Source: Companilactobacillus suantsaicola (lineage in GTDB: Bacteria > Bacillota > Bacilli > Lactobacillales > Lactobacillaceae). Taken from it: a stretch of DNA of 42,972 bases. Positions 14,997 through 22,705 of the stretch are shown here, piece after piece. Where the stretch lies: assembly GCF_004745525.1 (NCBI RefSeq), contig NZ_RKLY01000023.1, forward strand, positions 1-42,972, read 5' to 3'. Under the pieces are notes generated by a model. That model was not told where the DNA came from and searched no databases. It saw nothing but the letters and a program-made list of their open reading frames with translations. A program made the position numbers and the translations under genes. Each line of letters begins with the position of its first letter. Positions within the stretch are counted from its first letter, which is position 1.

Positions 14997-15761
14997 CTAT
15001 CCTTCAGCAGCATCAACTGCCTTGATAACTGCATTTCTAAAGCCATATTCTTCAAGCGCAGCCACGCCACGAATCGTTGAACCACCTGGTGAAGTTACTT
15101 CATCTTTTAAGGCTGAAACGTTCAATTCGGATTGTTTAGCCAGTTTGGCCGCTCCAATAGCCATTCCAATAGCAGCGTCATAAGCTAGTTTTCTATTCAA
15201 GCCATGTTTTACACCTGCATCACTCAAAGCTTCGATGAAAACATCTAGAAAAGCTGGTGAACAGCCGGCAACGGTGCCTAAAATTCCTAATTGTGCTTCT
15301 GGAACTTCGACTAATTGACCAGTGTAACCCATAATTGAAGCGATTTTTTTCTTGTCGTCATCAGTGAAGTCACTTGAATAAGTGATACCAGTAAAGCCTG
15401 CTCCAACTTTAACTGGTGTGTTTGGAATTGCATGGGCCACTTTGACTTCTCCTAGTGCTTGCTTCAAATGAGAAACTGAAGCGTTACCAGTGAAGGCAAC
15501 GATTAACTTACCTGCAGCGATTTCCTTTAATTCAGTCAAAACGCTATCCAAGGCATTGGCACCAACTGCAATAAAAATAACTTCCGTGTCTTCTAGTTGT
15601 TTAACACGCTTGACCATTTTAAAACCTAATTGATCATCTAAAAGTTGGGTTCTGTTGGAACGACCACCTTTAACAATAATTTGATTTGCATCAAATCCAT
15701 TTTTTACGAGACCCGTTATAACGGCCCCTCCGATACTTCCGGCACCAATAAATCCAATCAT
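14997..15761 (-). CDS. proC: Pyrroline-5-carboxylate reductase
   Basis: A 254-aa enzyme of near-usual length (about 260-270). The Rossmann motif GFIGAGSIGGAVITGL is at residues 3-18 and binds NAD(P)H. VAHAIPNTPVKVGAGFTGI and the C-terminal dimer domain with DEVTSPGGSTIRGVAALEEYGFRNAVIKAV complete the family signature. It makes proline from pyrroline-5-carboxylate. proA and proB are not adjacent. Single gene with its own terminator. Confidence 0.95.
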   Translation of the reverse strand: MIGFIGAGSIGGAVITGLVKNGFDANQIIVKGGRSNRTQLLDDQLGFKMVKRVKQLEDTEVIFIAVGANALDSVLTELKEIAAGKLIVAFTGNASVSHLKQALGEVKVAHAIPNTPVKVGAGFTGITYSSDFTDDDKKKIASIMGYTGQLVEVPEAQLGILGTVAGCSPAFLDVFIEALSDAGVKHGLNRKLAYDAAIGMAIGAAKLAKQSELNVSALKDEVTSPGGSTIRGVAALEEYGFRNAVIKAVDAAEG

Positions 15762-15894
15762 TATGCACTATTCTCCTTCACAATGTTTATACTGTACATT
15801 ATATAGAAATTATTTTTAGATGAGAAATATAGATTGTCATTTCCTTTAGTTTCTCACCATTTTTTTGTATCATTTGATTAACAGGAGGGGAAAA

Positions 15895-16602
15895 ATGAAT
15901 AATTACAAAACACGAGCCCAGTTAAAAGGTGAAGTGAAGGATTTGGTTAGAGGACGTTGGAGTACAGCCGTCTTACTATACTTGATTCCAACAATCTTGA
16001 TGTTGGCGAATGCTGGTTCAGGTGGGAGCAGAAGTTCTAGTGACTACACTTCAGCAACAACGAGCTTTAACTTTACTGCCATTGTCACGACGGCGTTCTC
16101 ATCCGGAATCATCGTCTTTTTATTGAGTTTGATTTTCTTAATTGTTTCACTTTCAGCAACTTTTCGTGGCTTAGATTGGATCGAAGATCCCGAATTGGAA
16201 TTCAGTCCAATCAAGAGTAACTTTACTTACTTCAGAAGTCCTGATTGGTGGAAATTGATTTTCATCTATATCATCAATAACATCTTTGTATTCTTGTGGT
16301 ATCTGCTTTTGATCGTACCCGGAATCGTTAAGAGTATCGCCTACTCACAGACTTTCTTTGTTTACAAAGATCTAAACGATCGCGGTTTAGCCGACAATTA
16401 TTCACTGACTGACTACATTACCCGCAGTCGTCAATTGATGAATGGTAACAAGTGGCGTTACTTCGTCTTACAATTGAGCTTCATCGGTTGGTTCATTTTA
16501 GGTGGTATTACTTTGGGAATCGGATTTTTCTGGATTTTCCCATATTACAAACTAACTATGGCTAACTTCTATCATGACTTGGTTGCCAACGAGAATAACT
16601 AA
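15895..16602 (+). CDS. DUF975 family integral membrane protein
   Basis: A 235-aa protein started at ATG 15895, six bases after AGGAGGGG. Frames that begin 30 bases earlier would put this site inside the gene. The N-terminus TRAQLKGEVKDLVRGRW is the typical DUF975 amphipathic start. It is followed by four to five transmembrane segments and an inner conserved stretch WWKLIFIYIINNIFVFLWYLLLIVPGIVKSIAYS, written here in part. Function unknown. DUF975 proteins are common in Firmicutes. Confidence 0.85.
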   Translation: MNNYKTRAQLKGEVKDLVRGRWSTAVLLYLIPTILMLANAGSGGSRSSSDYTSATTSFNFTAIVTTAFSSGIIVFLLSLIFLIVSLSATFRGLDWIEDPELEFSPIKSNFTYFRSPDWWKLIFIYIINNIFVFLWYLLLIVPGIVKSIAYSQTFFVYKDLNDRGLADNYSLTDYITRSRQLMNGNKWRYFVLQLSFIGWFILGGITLGIGFFWIFPYYKLTMANFYHDLVANENN

Positions 16603-16630
16603 AAAAACACAACTTAGGTTGTGTTTTTTT
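16600..16630. terminator. Bidirectional terminator between the DUF975 and MerR genes
   Basis: AAAAAAACACAAC pairs with GTTGTGTTTTTTT around TTAG. It lies between two convergent genes. Confidence 0.95.
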
Positions 16631-16639
16631 ATAACGCCG

Positions 16640-17398
16640 TTATGCCGTATAATGTTCAACAACATCTTTCAATAAGCTTGTTACATCGCTCTGAGCTTTA
16701 TCGTTATAATACTTAGCAAAACGCTCGTCACTGACATACATTTCGACTAGGCCCTTGTGCATCTCTTTAGTATATTTAGGCCACGTAAATTGTAACCAAG
16801 ATTTATGTTCTTGATAGATTTTTTTAGCCAAAGCAGAATCCAGGTCGGGATTTTGTTTGAGTGTCACTAAATCTGCAATCAGTTGTGACTCAATTTTTTC
16901 CATTTGATCAAAGTCCTCTTTTGATAATTGACCGTACTTCTTATTCGACTGTTCGATCACGTCAGTTCCATAGTTTTGGCGAATTTCAGTTCCAAACTCA
17001 GCCTCATTTTTTTCTAATTGTTCTTTTTTGAAGGCTGCAAATTTTTCTTTATCTGTCATGGTGATTTCTCCTTGATAATCGGCAATTGTTTTGGTGATAT
17101 TAGTTAAGAGAGCATCTACTTGATTTCTTTTTTCTAGCAACAAGTTCTGTTGGTCTTTCAGAGCTTTTAGACGTGAAAAATCTGGATCGTCGAGTAACTG
17201 TTTAATTTTGCTCAGGGAAAAGTCTAGTGAACGATAAAACAAAATCTGTTGCAATTTATTTACATTTTTTTCATTATAAATTCGATAATTGTTTTCATTA
17301 ATTTCACTTGGCTTCAATAATCCTATTTCATCGTAATATCTCAAAGTACGCGTAATGACACCGGCCAATTGGGCCAATTTTTTAATTGTATATTTCAT
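16640..17398 (-). CDS. MerR-family regulator with TipAS-like effector domain
   Basis: A 252-aa protein from ATG 17398, where AGGAGAG lies six bases upstream. Longer readings would include its own promoter. The N-terminal MerR HTH (YTIKKLAQLAGVITRTLRYYDEIGLLKPSEI) and dimer helix are followed by a TipAS-type domain (about 115-250) with the helical FAAFKKEQLEKNEAEFG and YVSDERFAKYYND patterns. TipAS regulators bind drugs such as thiopeptides, or act as orphan regulators like Mta/SkgA. The 19-bp-spacer promoter with a dyad upstream supports MerR-type autoregulation. Confidence 0.92.
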   Translation of the reverse strand: MKYTIKKLAQLAGVITRTLRYYDEIGLLKPSEINENNYRIYNEKNVNKLQQILFYRSLDFSLSKIKQLLDDPDFSRLKALKDQQNLLLEKRNQVDALLTNITKTIADYQGEITMTDKEKFAAFKKEQLEKNEAEFGTEIRQNYGTDVIEQSNKKYGQLSKEDFDQMEKIESQLIADLVTLKQNPDLDSALAKKIYQEHKSWLQFTWPKYTKEMHKGLVEMYVSDERFAKYYNDKAQSDVTSLLKDVVEHYTA

Positions 17399-17421
17399 AA
17401 ATAACTCTCCTAACAAAACTG

Positions 17422-17452
17422 ATTCTACAAGTTGACGTTGCGTTAAGGTCAA
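17422..17452 (-). promoter_or_regulatory. MerR-type promoter with 19-bp spacer and internal dyad
   Basis: On the minus strand TTGACC (17447-17452) and TAGAAT (17422-17427) are 19 bp apart, the hallmark of MerR-activated promoters. The spacer carries the dyad TTGAC-N11-GTCAA (17432-17452). It drives the TipAS-type MerR gene. Confidence 0.75.
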
Positions 17453-17531
17453 GGAAAATATCGCAAAAACCAATCACATTTTTTTTGATTCTGTTACTAT
17501 AAAGGAAACAATTATTAGGTGGGTGACTAAT

Positions 17532-18341
17532 TTGAACGAATTTATTCAAGTACTAACAATTGCCGGTTCTGACTCTGACGGAAGTGCTGGCGCACAAGCT
17601 GATCTAAAAACTTTTATGGCTCGTGGCGTTTACGGAATGTCCGTGTTAACTGCTGCGGTGGCTGGTAATTCTTATGGTATTCACGACAGTGTCAATATGC
17701 CAGCCAAATTCATCAATAGTCAAATTAAAGATATCAAAGATGATTTTCAGGTTTCAGCTTTCAAAACGGGAATGCTTTCTGATTCAGAAATTATTAATAC
17801 GGTAGCTGATGCTATCAGTGACAAACCTTTTGGGACTTTCGTTTTGGATCCTGTTATCATCACTAAACACGGCGCAATGCTCTTGGAAACTGACGCTTAT
17901 CAAACTTTGATCGACAAGTTGTTCCCATTGGCGGACTTGATCACACCAAACTTTTACGAAGCTAAGAAGTTATCTGGCTTAGAATTAGACAATAAAGAAG
18001 AAATTGTTAAGGCTGCACATAAATTACGCAATTTAGGTCCAAAAAATATTATGATAAAGGGTGAACATAGCGACGACTCAATTGCAGAAGTTGAAGACTA
18101 CGTTCTCCTAGAAGATGGACAGTCATTCTGGATCTCTGAACCGTTTGTCAAAACTGACCACATTAACGGTACGGGTGACACTTTATCGTCATGTATCGTA
18201 GCTGAAATTGCTAAGGGTAAGAGTATGGAAGACGCCATTAGAATTGCAAAAACATTTACTTACAATGCTATTAAAAATGAAATCGACGTTGGGCACAAAT
18301 ATGGTCCTATTAACCATTTTGTAAAGGATGATATACAATAG
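17532..18341 (+). CDS. pdxK: PdxK/ThiD-family pyridoxine or hydroxymethylpyrimidine kinase
   Basis: A roughly 270-aa ribokinase-fold protein. The N-terminus LTIAGSDSDGSAGAQADLKTF, the middle FKTGML and VLDPVIITKHG, and the catalytic NGTGDTLSSC near residue 215 are all present. The C-terminal KYGPINH matches the PdxK branch of Bacillus (YVGPTKH) better than typical ThiD. PdxK of Bacillus has Cys in the active loop (GAGCT), whereas this protein has the ancestral Asp (GTGDT). TTG 17532 was chosen because AGGTGG is 9 nt away. GTG 17523 would touch the ribosome-binding site. Vitamin B6 salvage is most likely. Confidence 0.8.
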   Translation: MNEFIQVLTIAGSDSDGSAGAQADLKTFMARGVYGMSVLTAAVAGNSYGIHDSVNMPAKFINSQIKDIKDDFQVSAFKTGMLSDSEIINTVADAISDKPFGTFVLDPVIITKHGAMLLETDAYQTLIDKLFPLADLITPNFYEAKKLSGLELDNKEEIVKAAHKLRNLGPKNIMIKGEHSDDSIAEVEDYVLLEDGQSFWISEPFVKTDHINGTGDTLSSCIVAEIAKGKSMEDAIRIAKTFTYNAIKNEIDVGHKYGPINHFVKDDIQ

Positions 18342-18369
18342 TATTTGTTAGTAAAATCGGAGGTTAATT

Positions 18370-19245
18370 ATGGTAAGAATAACAAAAATTTCTGCCGGTA
18401 TTTTATTGCTTATACTATCGATTATCTTAATGATCAAGTCAGGTTTTGAAGGCTTTATCGCCGCACTGGTTGGTACTGGTGCCATTGGAGGTGCTGCTGG
18501 TATTTTGATGGCAATAACTTACATCATCACGGCAGCTATCTACATTTTGACAAATCGGACTTACAGTTTAGTTCCCGATATCGTTGGTTTTATTATCTTA
18601 ATTTTAGGCGGTCTCATGGGCTTGTTTAATGCCAATATGCCCGGTGCCGGATTCTTAAAAATCTGGGCCTGGGTCGGTATTATTATTGGTGCCATCGATT
18701 TAATCGTCGTTATAACGGATACGATCATCAATCCCTTACCCGACGAGGACGAAAATCAAAACGACAATCAATTCAATAACAACCAGTTTGATCCCAATCA
18801 AAATCAATTTAACAATCAACCAATGAATGGGCAATACAATAATCAACCGAACAATTTTAATCAACAAAACTATGGGTACAATCCTTATCAAAATAACCCA
18901 AATCAATATAATCAATCCAATCAATACAATCAACCTAATCAATACGGACAAAATCAATACAATCAAAATCAGAATTACAATGGTTACAATCAAAGTCAAA
19001 TGCCTAATCAACCAAACGGCGGCAACAATCGTCAATTCAATAATCAAGCAATGAATCAAAATCGCCAAAATTATAATCAAAATCAATTTGGTCAAAATCA
19101 GAATAACCAAAACTACAATCAGGGCGCCTATAACCAACCTAATCAACAAAACCAGTTTAATAACCAAGGCCAATTCCCTAATAACTTCAACAACAACCAA
19201 AATAGTGTTGGCAGTCGAAGTCGCAGTAATCGTCATAAGAAATAG
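18370..19245 (+). CDS. Membrane protein with a long Q/N/Y-rich prion-like tail
   Basis: A 291-aa protein, ATG after GGAGGTTAATT. Residues 1-120 contain four hydrophobic segments (ISAGILLLILSIILMI, then AALVGTGAIGGAAGILMAI, IVGFIILILGGLMGLF and IWAWVGIIIGAIDLIVVI). Residues about 125-280 are almost only Asn, Gln, Tyr, Pro, Gly and Phe in irregular NQ-rich repeats (NNQFDPNQNQF, PNQYNQSNQYNQ). The end is basic (RSRSNRHKK). The tail is low complexity and probably disordered, with a composition like prion-like and condensate-forming domains. Topology puts it either in the cytoplasm or outside depending on segment count. The membrane half resembles short hydrophobic DUF-type proteins, but I name no family. 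Confidence 0.8.
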   Translation: MVRITKISAGILLLILSIILMIKSGFEGFIAALVGTGAIGGAAGILMAITYIITAAIYILTNRTYSLVPDIVGFIILILGGLMGLFNANMPGAGFLKIWAWVGIIIGAIDLIVVITDTIINPLPDEDENQNDNQFNNNQFDPNQNQFNNQPMNGQYNNQPNNFNQQNYGYNPYQNNPNQYNQSNQYNQPNQYGQNQYNQNQNYNGYNQSQMPNQPNGGNNRQFNNQAMNQNRQNYNQNQFGQNQNNQNYNQGAYNQPNQQNQFNNQGQFPNNFNNNQNSVGSRSRSNRHKK

Positions 19246-19335
19246 TTTTAGGGGTTAAGTATGCCGCCCTCCATAGCAAAGCCAATCACAGGACTTGTGC
19301 GGAAGACGGCATCAACCACCAACCAAACAAAAGAA
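19246..19335 (-). repeat. 88-bp deletion derivative of the family-B composite element
   Basis: The left end (TTTTAGGGGTTAAGTATGCCG, CCTCCATAGCAAAGCC) is that of the B2 end with the arm of the 26.8-kb copy. It is fused at GCC to AATCACAGGACTTGT and GGAAGACGGCA, the B1 end with the arm of the 9.5-kb copy. All internal modules are missing. It begins at the base after the stop of the Q/N-rich gene and ends 9 bp from the stop of the convergent XRE gene. Confidence 0.8.
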
Positions 19336-19344
19336 ACATTCTAT

Positions 19345-19869
19345 TTAAAAATAGTACTTACGTAAATACCCAAAAAGAACAGCCAATCCAAATAAAATTA
19401 GAAAAGCAATCAATCCTTTTAATTGCTGCTGATTTCTGAATTCTGGTTCTTCTTCTTTTTCCGTGCTCAATTCTTTAGAAAAATACACAATTATCACACT
19501 GTTCAGTGCAATAGCCACTAACAGTAGCCCCGTTGTTAGATTGGTTAACTTGCCTATTATTCTTTGCTGAGAAACTATCAGAACCAAGAGGATATTCAGA
19601 ATACTTGGTACCCAGATATATTTTTTTAAGCTTGCTAAACGAGTTTTCTTCTCTATGTCTTTCACAACATCAGATCCTTCCACTAATAAATTATCGAGTG
19701 ACAGGTGATAGAGTTGCGAAATTCGAATCAAACTTTCTATATCGGGGAAAGTTTTACCGGTCTCTCAATTAGAAATAGTTTTAGACGAAACGAACAATTT
19801 CTCTGCTAGTTGTTCTTGCGTTAAATTGAATTCTTTTCGTTTACCACGTAATATTTGATTTAATTTCAT
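19345..19869 (-). pseudogene. XRE-family regulator with membrane tail, interrupted by an in-frame TGA
   Basis: The frame from ATG 19869 reads a textbook XRE HTH (MKLNQILRGKRKEFNLTQEQ, LAEKLFVSSKTISN). It then has TGA at 19765-19767 exactly where Trp is conserved (SN-W-ETGKTFPD), and continues in frame through ESLIRISQLYHLSLDNLL. Next come three hydrophobic segments (IWVPSILNILLVLIV, GLLLVAIALNSVIIVYF, LIAFLILFGLAVLFGYL). The intact protein would be 174 aa, an HTH plus membrane domain. One TGG to TGA change explains the loss. Restart at ATG 19731 would give only the membrane part. Confidence 0.85.
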
Positions 19870-20099
19870 GACTGATCACCTTTCATCTAAAACTTATCAA
19901 AATGGGAAGAAAGCTACCATCCAATCCCTTTCTAGTTTTACTATTTTCAATAACTCAATCGCTATAACGCTAAAATTTGGGGATAAATTCCCTAATTCAA
20001 GAATACCATTGATTTTTGTAAAAAATTCTTGCCTATTATGATGATAAAAACGATTTCAAAGGACTATATTTTATTGTAGAACATTAGTTATCTATAAAA

Positions 20100-20117
20100 T
20101 TGTTAAAAATTTATCAA
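20100..20117. promoter_or_regulatory. Candidate Rex operator upstream of cydABCD
   Basis: TTGTTAAAAATTTATCAA is an 18-bp imperfect palindrome (seven of nine positions paired). It is close to the redox regulator Rex site TTGTGAAnnnnTTCACAA and its A/T-rich variants. cyd genes are known Rex targets in other Gram-positives. It lies 153 bp before cydA. Confidence 0.55.
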
Positions 20118-20145
20118 TCTGTTGATAATCCTATTAAAACAATGA

Positions 20146-20159
20146 TGAAACCGCTTTTT
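20146..20159. promoter_or_regulatory. Candidate CcpA (cre) site upstream of cydA
   Basis: TGAAACCGCTTTTT matches 12 of 14 positions of TGWAARCGYTWNCW. It lies between the Rex-like site and the likely promoter. Confidence 0.35.
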
Positions 20160-20173
20160 GCGAGGCTAATTCA

Positions 20174-20202
20174 TTGCTTAAAAAGTTAATCAATCATATG
20201 AT
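20174..20202 (+). promoter_or_regulatory. Likely sigma-A promoter of cydABCD
   Basis: TTGCTT and TATGAT are 17 bp apart, about 50 bp before the cydA start. The rest of the 383-bp gap upstream (from 19870) is AT-rich with no other gene seen. Confidence 0.5.
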
Positions 20203-20252
20203 AAATTTGTATATATAGGGAAAAATATATTGTTCTAAGGAGGTTTTTTACC

Positions 20253-21695
20253 ATGCTCACTATGGGTCTAAGCATTGTCTCTTTAGCACGTTTTCAATTT
20301 GCTATGACAACTGTCTTCCATTTCTTCTTTGTTCCCTTCTCAATCGGAATGGGTTTTCTTGTTGCCATCATGGAAACTATTTACGCTGTTAAAAAAGACA
20401 AGGTTTATCTAGATATGGCAAAATTCTGGGGAAAAATTTTCCTTCTAAGTTTTGCTGTTGGTATTGTTACCGGTATTATTCAAGAGTTCCAATTTGGTAT
20501 GAACTGGTCCGAATATTCACGTTTCATGGGTGATGTATTCGGTGCTCCTTTAGCTATTGAAGCTCTGCTTGCTTTCTTTATTGAATCCGTCTTTATCGGA
20601 ATTTGGATGTTCACTTGGGATCGTTTCAAACCAGGTGTGCACGCATTTATGATTTGGATGACTTCAATTGGTACGATGTTGTCAGCCATTTGGATTTTAG
20701 CTGCCAATAGTTTCATGCAACATCCAACTGGCTTTAGAATCAACAACGCCACCGGTCGTATTCAATTAACTGACTTTGGTGCTGTTGTTGCTAATCCTCA
20801 GCTTTGGAAAGTCTTTCCTCACGTTATCTTAGCTGCTTTCATGACTGCTGGTGTTGTAATCGCCGGTATGAGTGCTTGGGGCTTGTTACGTAAGAAGAGT
20901 GGTGAAAATCATTTCTTCAAGACATCACTTCGCTTTGGTCTCTGGGCAAGTTTGATTTTCGCACTTGCTTCAGCTGGTGCTGGTGATTTGCAAACTCAAC
21001 AAATCATCAAGGATCAACCAATGAAGTTCGCCGCAACTGAAGGTATTTACGAAGATACTAAGGACCCTGCTCCTTGGACAGTCGTTGAACTGATCGACAG
21101 TAAAAACCATACTGCTAGTGGAAAAATTGAACTTCCTGGTGTTTTGAGTCTTTTGGCATATCACAAATTAAGTGGTTCTGTTAAAGGTATGAACACCATC
21201 AACAAAGAACTACATGCTAAATATGATAAAAAATTCGGTAAGGACATGAACTACTACGTTCCACCTAAGACTTTATTCTGGAGCTTTAGAGTCATGACCG
21301 GAATCGATGCTTTGATCATGTTAGTTGCTTTCGTTGGTCTGATCTTCTCACGTAAGAAGAAAGATACGATTGAAAGTCACAAGTGGATGCTAGTTGTTTT
21401 AGGCATCTGCCTCTGGGTTCCATTTATTGCCAACTCAGCTGGTTGGTTCATTACCGAATTCGGTCGTTATCCATGGATCGTTTATGGTCTATTCACAATT
21501 GCCGATGCCGTTTCACCAACTTCAACTGTTGGTACTTTATTATTCAGTAATATTGTTTACTTCTTGCTATTCACACTTCTGGGTGGCGTTATGATTTGGT
21601 ATTGTCGTCAAACACTTCATCATGGTCCTTACTTTGAAGAAGCTGATGCTAAACAAAACGTCGATCCATTCGCAAAGGAGGCCTTTGGACAATGA
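20253..21695 (+). CDS. cydA: Cytochrome bd ubiquinol/menaquinol oxidase subunit I
   Basis: A 480-aa multi-span membrane protein. RFQFAMTTVFHFFFVPFSIG places the heme b595 ligand at His 23. The Q-loop region and the conserved GWFITEFGRYPWIVYG come near residue 395, where Tyr replaces the usual Gln of GRQPW. Nine hydrophobic helices and a short Q loop fit the Gram-positive bd type. It oxidises quinol and reduces O2 with hemes b558, b595 and d. Heme must be taken up, as no synthesis genes are here. AAGGAGG lies 9 nt before the ATG. First gene of a tightly overlapping cydABCD operon. Confidence 0.97.
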   Translation: MLTMGLSIVSLARFQFAMTTVFHFFFVPFSIGMGFLVAIMETIYAVKKDKVYLDMAKFWGKIFLLSFAVGIVTGIIQEFQFGMNWSEYSRFMGDVFGAPLAIEALLAFFIESVFIGIWMFTWDRFKPGVHAFMIWMTSIGTMLSAIWILAANSFMQHPTGFRINNATGRIQLTDFGAVVANPQLWKVFPHVILAAFMTAGVVIAGMSAWGLLRKKSGENHFFKTSLRFGLWASLIFALASAGAGDLQTQQIIKDQPMKFAATEGIYEDTKDPAPWTVVELIDSKNHTASGKIELPGVLSLLAYHKLSGSVKGMNTINKELHAKYDKKFGKDMNYYVPPKTLFWSFRVMTGIDALIMLVAFVGLIFSRKKKDTIESHKWMLVVLGICLWVPFIANSAGWFITEFGRYPWIVYGLFTIADAVSPTSTVGTLLFSNIVYFLLFTLLGGVMIWYCRQTLHHGPYFEEADAKQNVDPFAKEAFGQ

Positions 21696-22705
21696 CACTA
21701 AGTACATTATGGTTCATCGTAATCGGACTTTTGTTTGCCATCTTCCTCTTTTTGGAAGGCTTCGATTTTGGTGTCGGAATGTCAACTAGAATTCTAGCCA
21801 AAAATGATGAAGAACGAGCTGCTTTAATGTCAACGATCGGCCCTCATTGGGACGGAAATGAAACCTGGTTAGTAACGGCTGGTGGTGCCATGTTTGCATC
21901 CTTGCCACTCTGGTATGCTACTTTATTCTCAGGTTATTACATTCTCTTCTTATTAGTTTTAGTTGGCCTTATCTTGCGTGGTGTTTCCTTTGAATTCCAC
22001 AAACATGCTGAAACTAGAACTGGTAAAAATCTTTGGATGTGGGCATTTTTTGCTGGTAGTATCATCCCACCATTCTTTCTATGTATGATTTTATTAAGTA
22101 TGGTTCAAGGTATTCCTATCAATGCCAATGGTGATGCTTTCCCAACTTTCTTTGACGTTGTCAATCTCTTGTCAGTCGTCGGAGGAGTTGCTGGTGTCCT
22201 ACTATCACTAGTCCACGGTTTGAACTTCATTCGCTTAAGAATCGAAGGTCCATTACGTGAACGTGCTCGTAAATTGAATCAAATTTTATATCCAATCTTG
22301 TTTTTAGGTGAAGTCGTTTTTGCCATCTTGGTATTTCTACAAACAGACTTCTTCACTAAGAGATTCGCATCATCATTACTTATCACAGTTCTAATTGTTT
22401 TGTTCTCACTCTTAGGTTACTATGGAGTCCTAAAGGATAGAGAAGGCTGGAGTTTTGCTGGTAGTGGCTTATCACTAAGCATGGTTATCGTCTTGCTATT
22501 CAACGGACTTTTCCCACGTGTTATGATTGCTACAAATCCAGCACATAGTATTTTGATTAAAAATGCTGCCAATTCTCAATACACTCTCACAATTATGACG
22601 ATTGTGGCCTGTATTCTGGTTCCAATTGTGGCAATCTACTTCGTTTGGTCATATTCCCTATTCACTAAGAGAATAAATCCAAGAGAGAATACGGTGAAAT
22701 ATTAA
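21692..22705 (+). CDS. cydB: Cytochrome bd oxidase subunit II
   Basis: A 337-aa membrane protein with eight to nine helices. LWFIVIGLLFAIFLFLEGFDFGVGM at the N-terminus and IGPHWDGNETWLVTAGGAMFA are diagnostic of CydB. It pairs with CydA and shares quinol binding. The ATG overlaps the cydA stop as ATGA, with AAAGGAGG inside the cydA end. Confidence 0.97.
   Translation: MTLSTLWFIVIGLLFAIFLFLEGFDFGVGMSTRILAKNDEERAALMSTIGPHWDGNETWLVTAGGAMFASLPLWYATLFSGYYILFLLVLVGLILRGVSFEFHKHAETRTGKNLWMWAFFAGSIIPPFFLCMILLSMVQGIPINANGDAFPTFFDVVNLLSVVGGVAGVLLSLVHGLNFIRLRIEGPLRERARKLNQILYPILFLGEVVFAILVFLQTDFFTKRFASSLLITVLIVLFSLLGYYGVLKDREGWSFAGSGLSLSMVIVLLFNGLFPRVMIATNPAHSILIKNAANSQYTLTIMTIVACILVPIVAIYFVWSYSLFTKRINPRENTVKY

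Noticed and set aside
18736-19236. 166-codon frame on the minus strand, all Ile/Leu/Val
   Set aside because: It is the antisense of the Q/N-rich tail (AAT/CAA codons read backwards), with no ribosome-binding site.
20000-20250. Second gene or small RNA upstream of cydA
   Set aside because: The region is A/T-rich, with short frames lacking ribosome-binding sites and no stable terminator-like stem.
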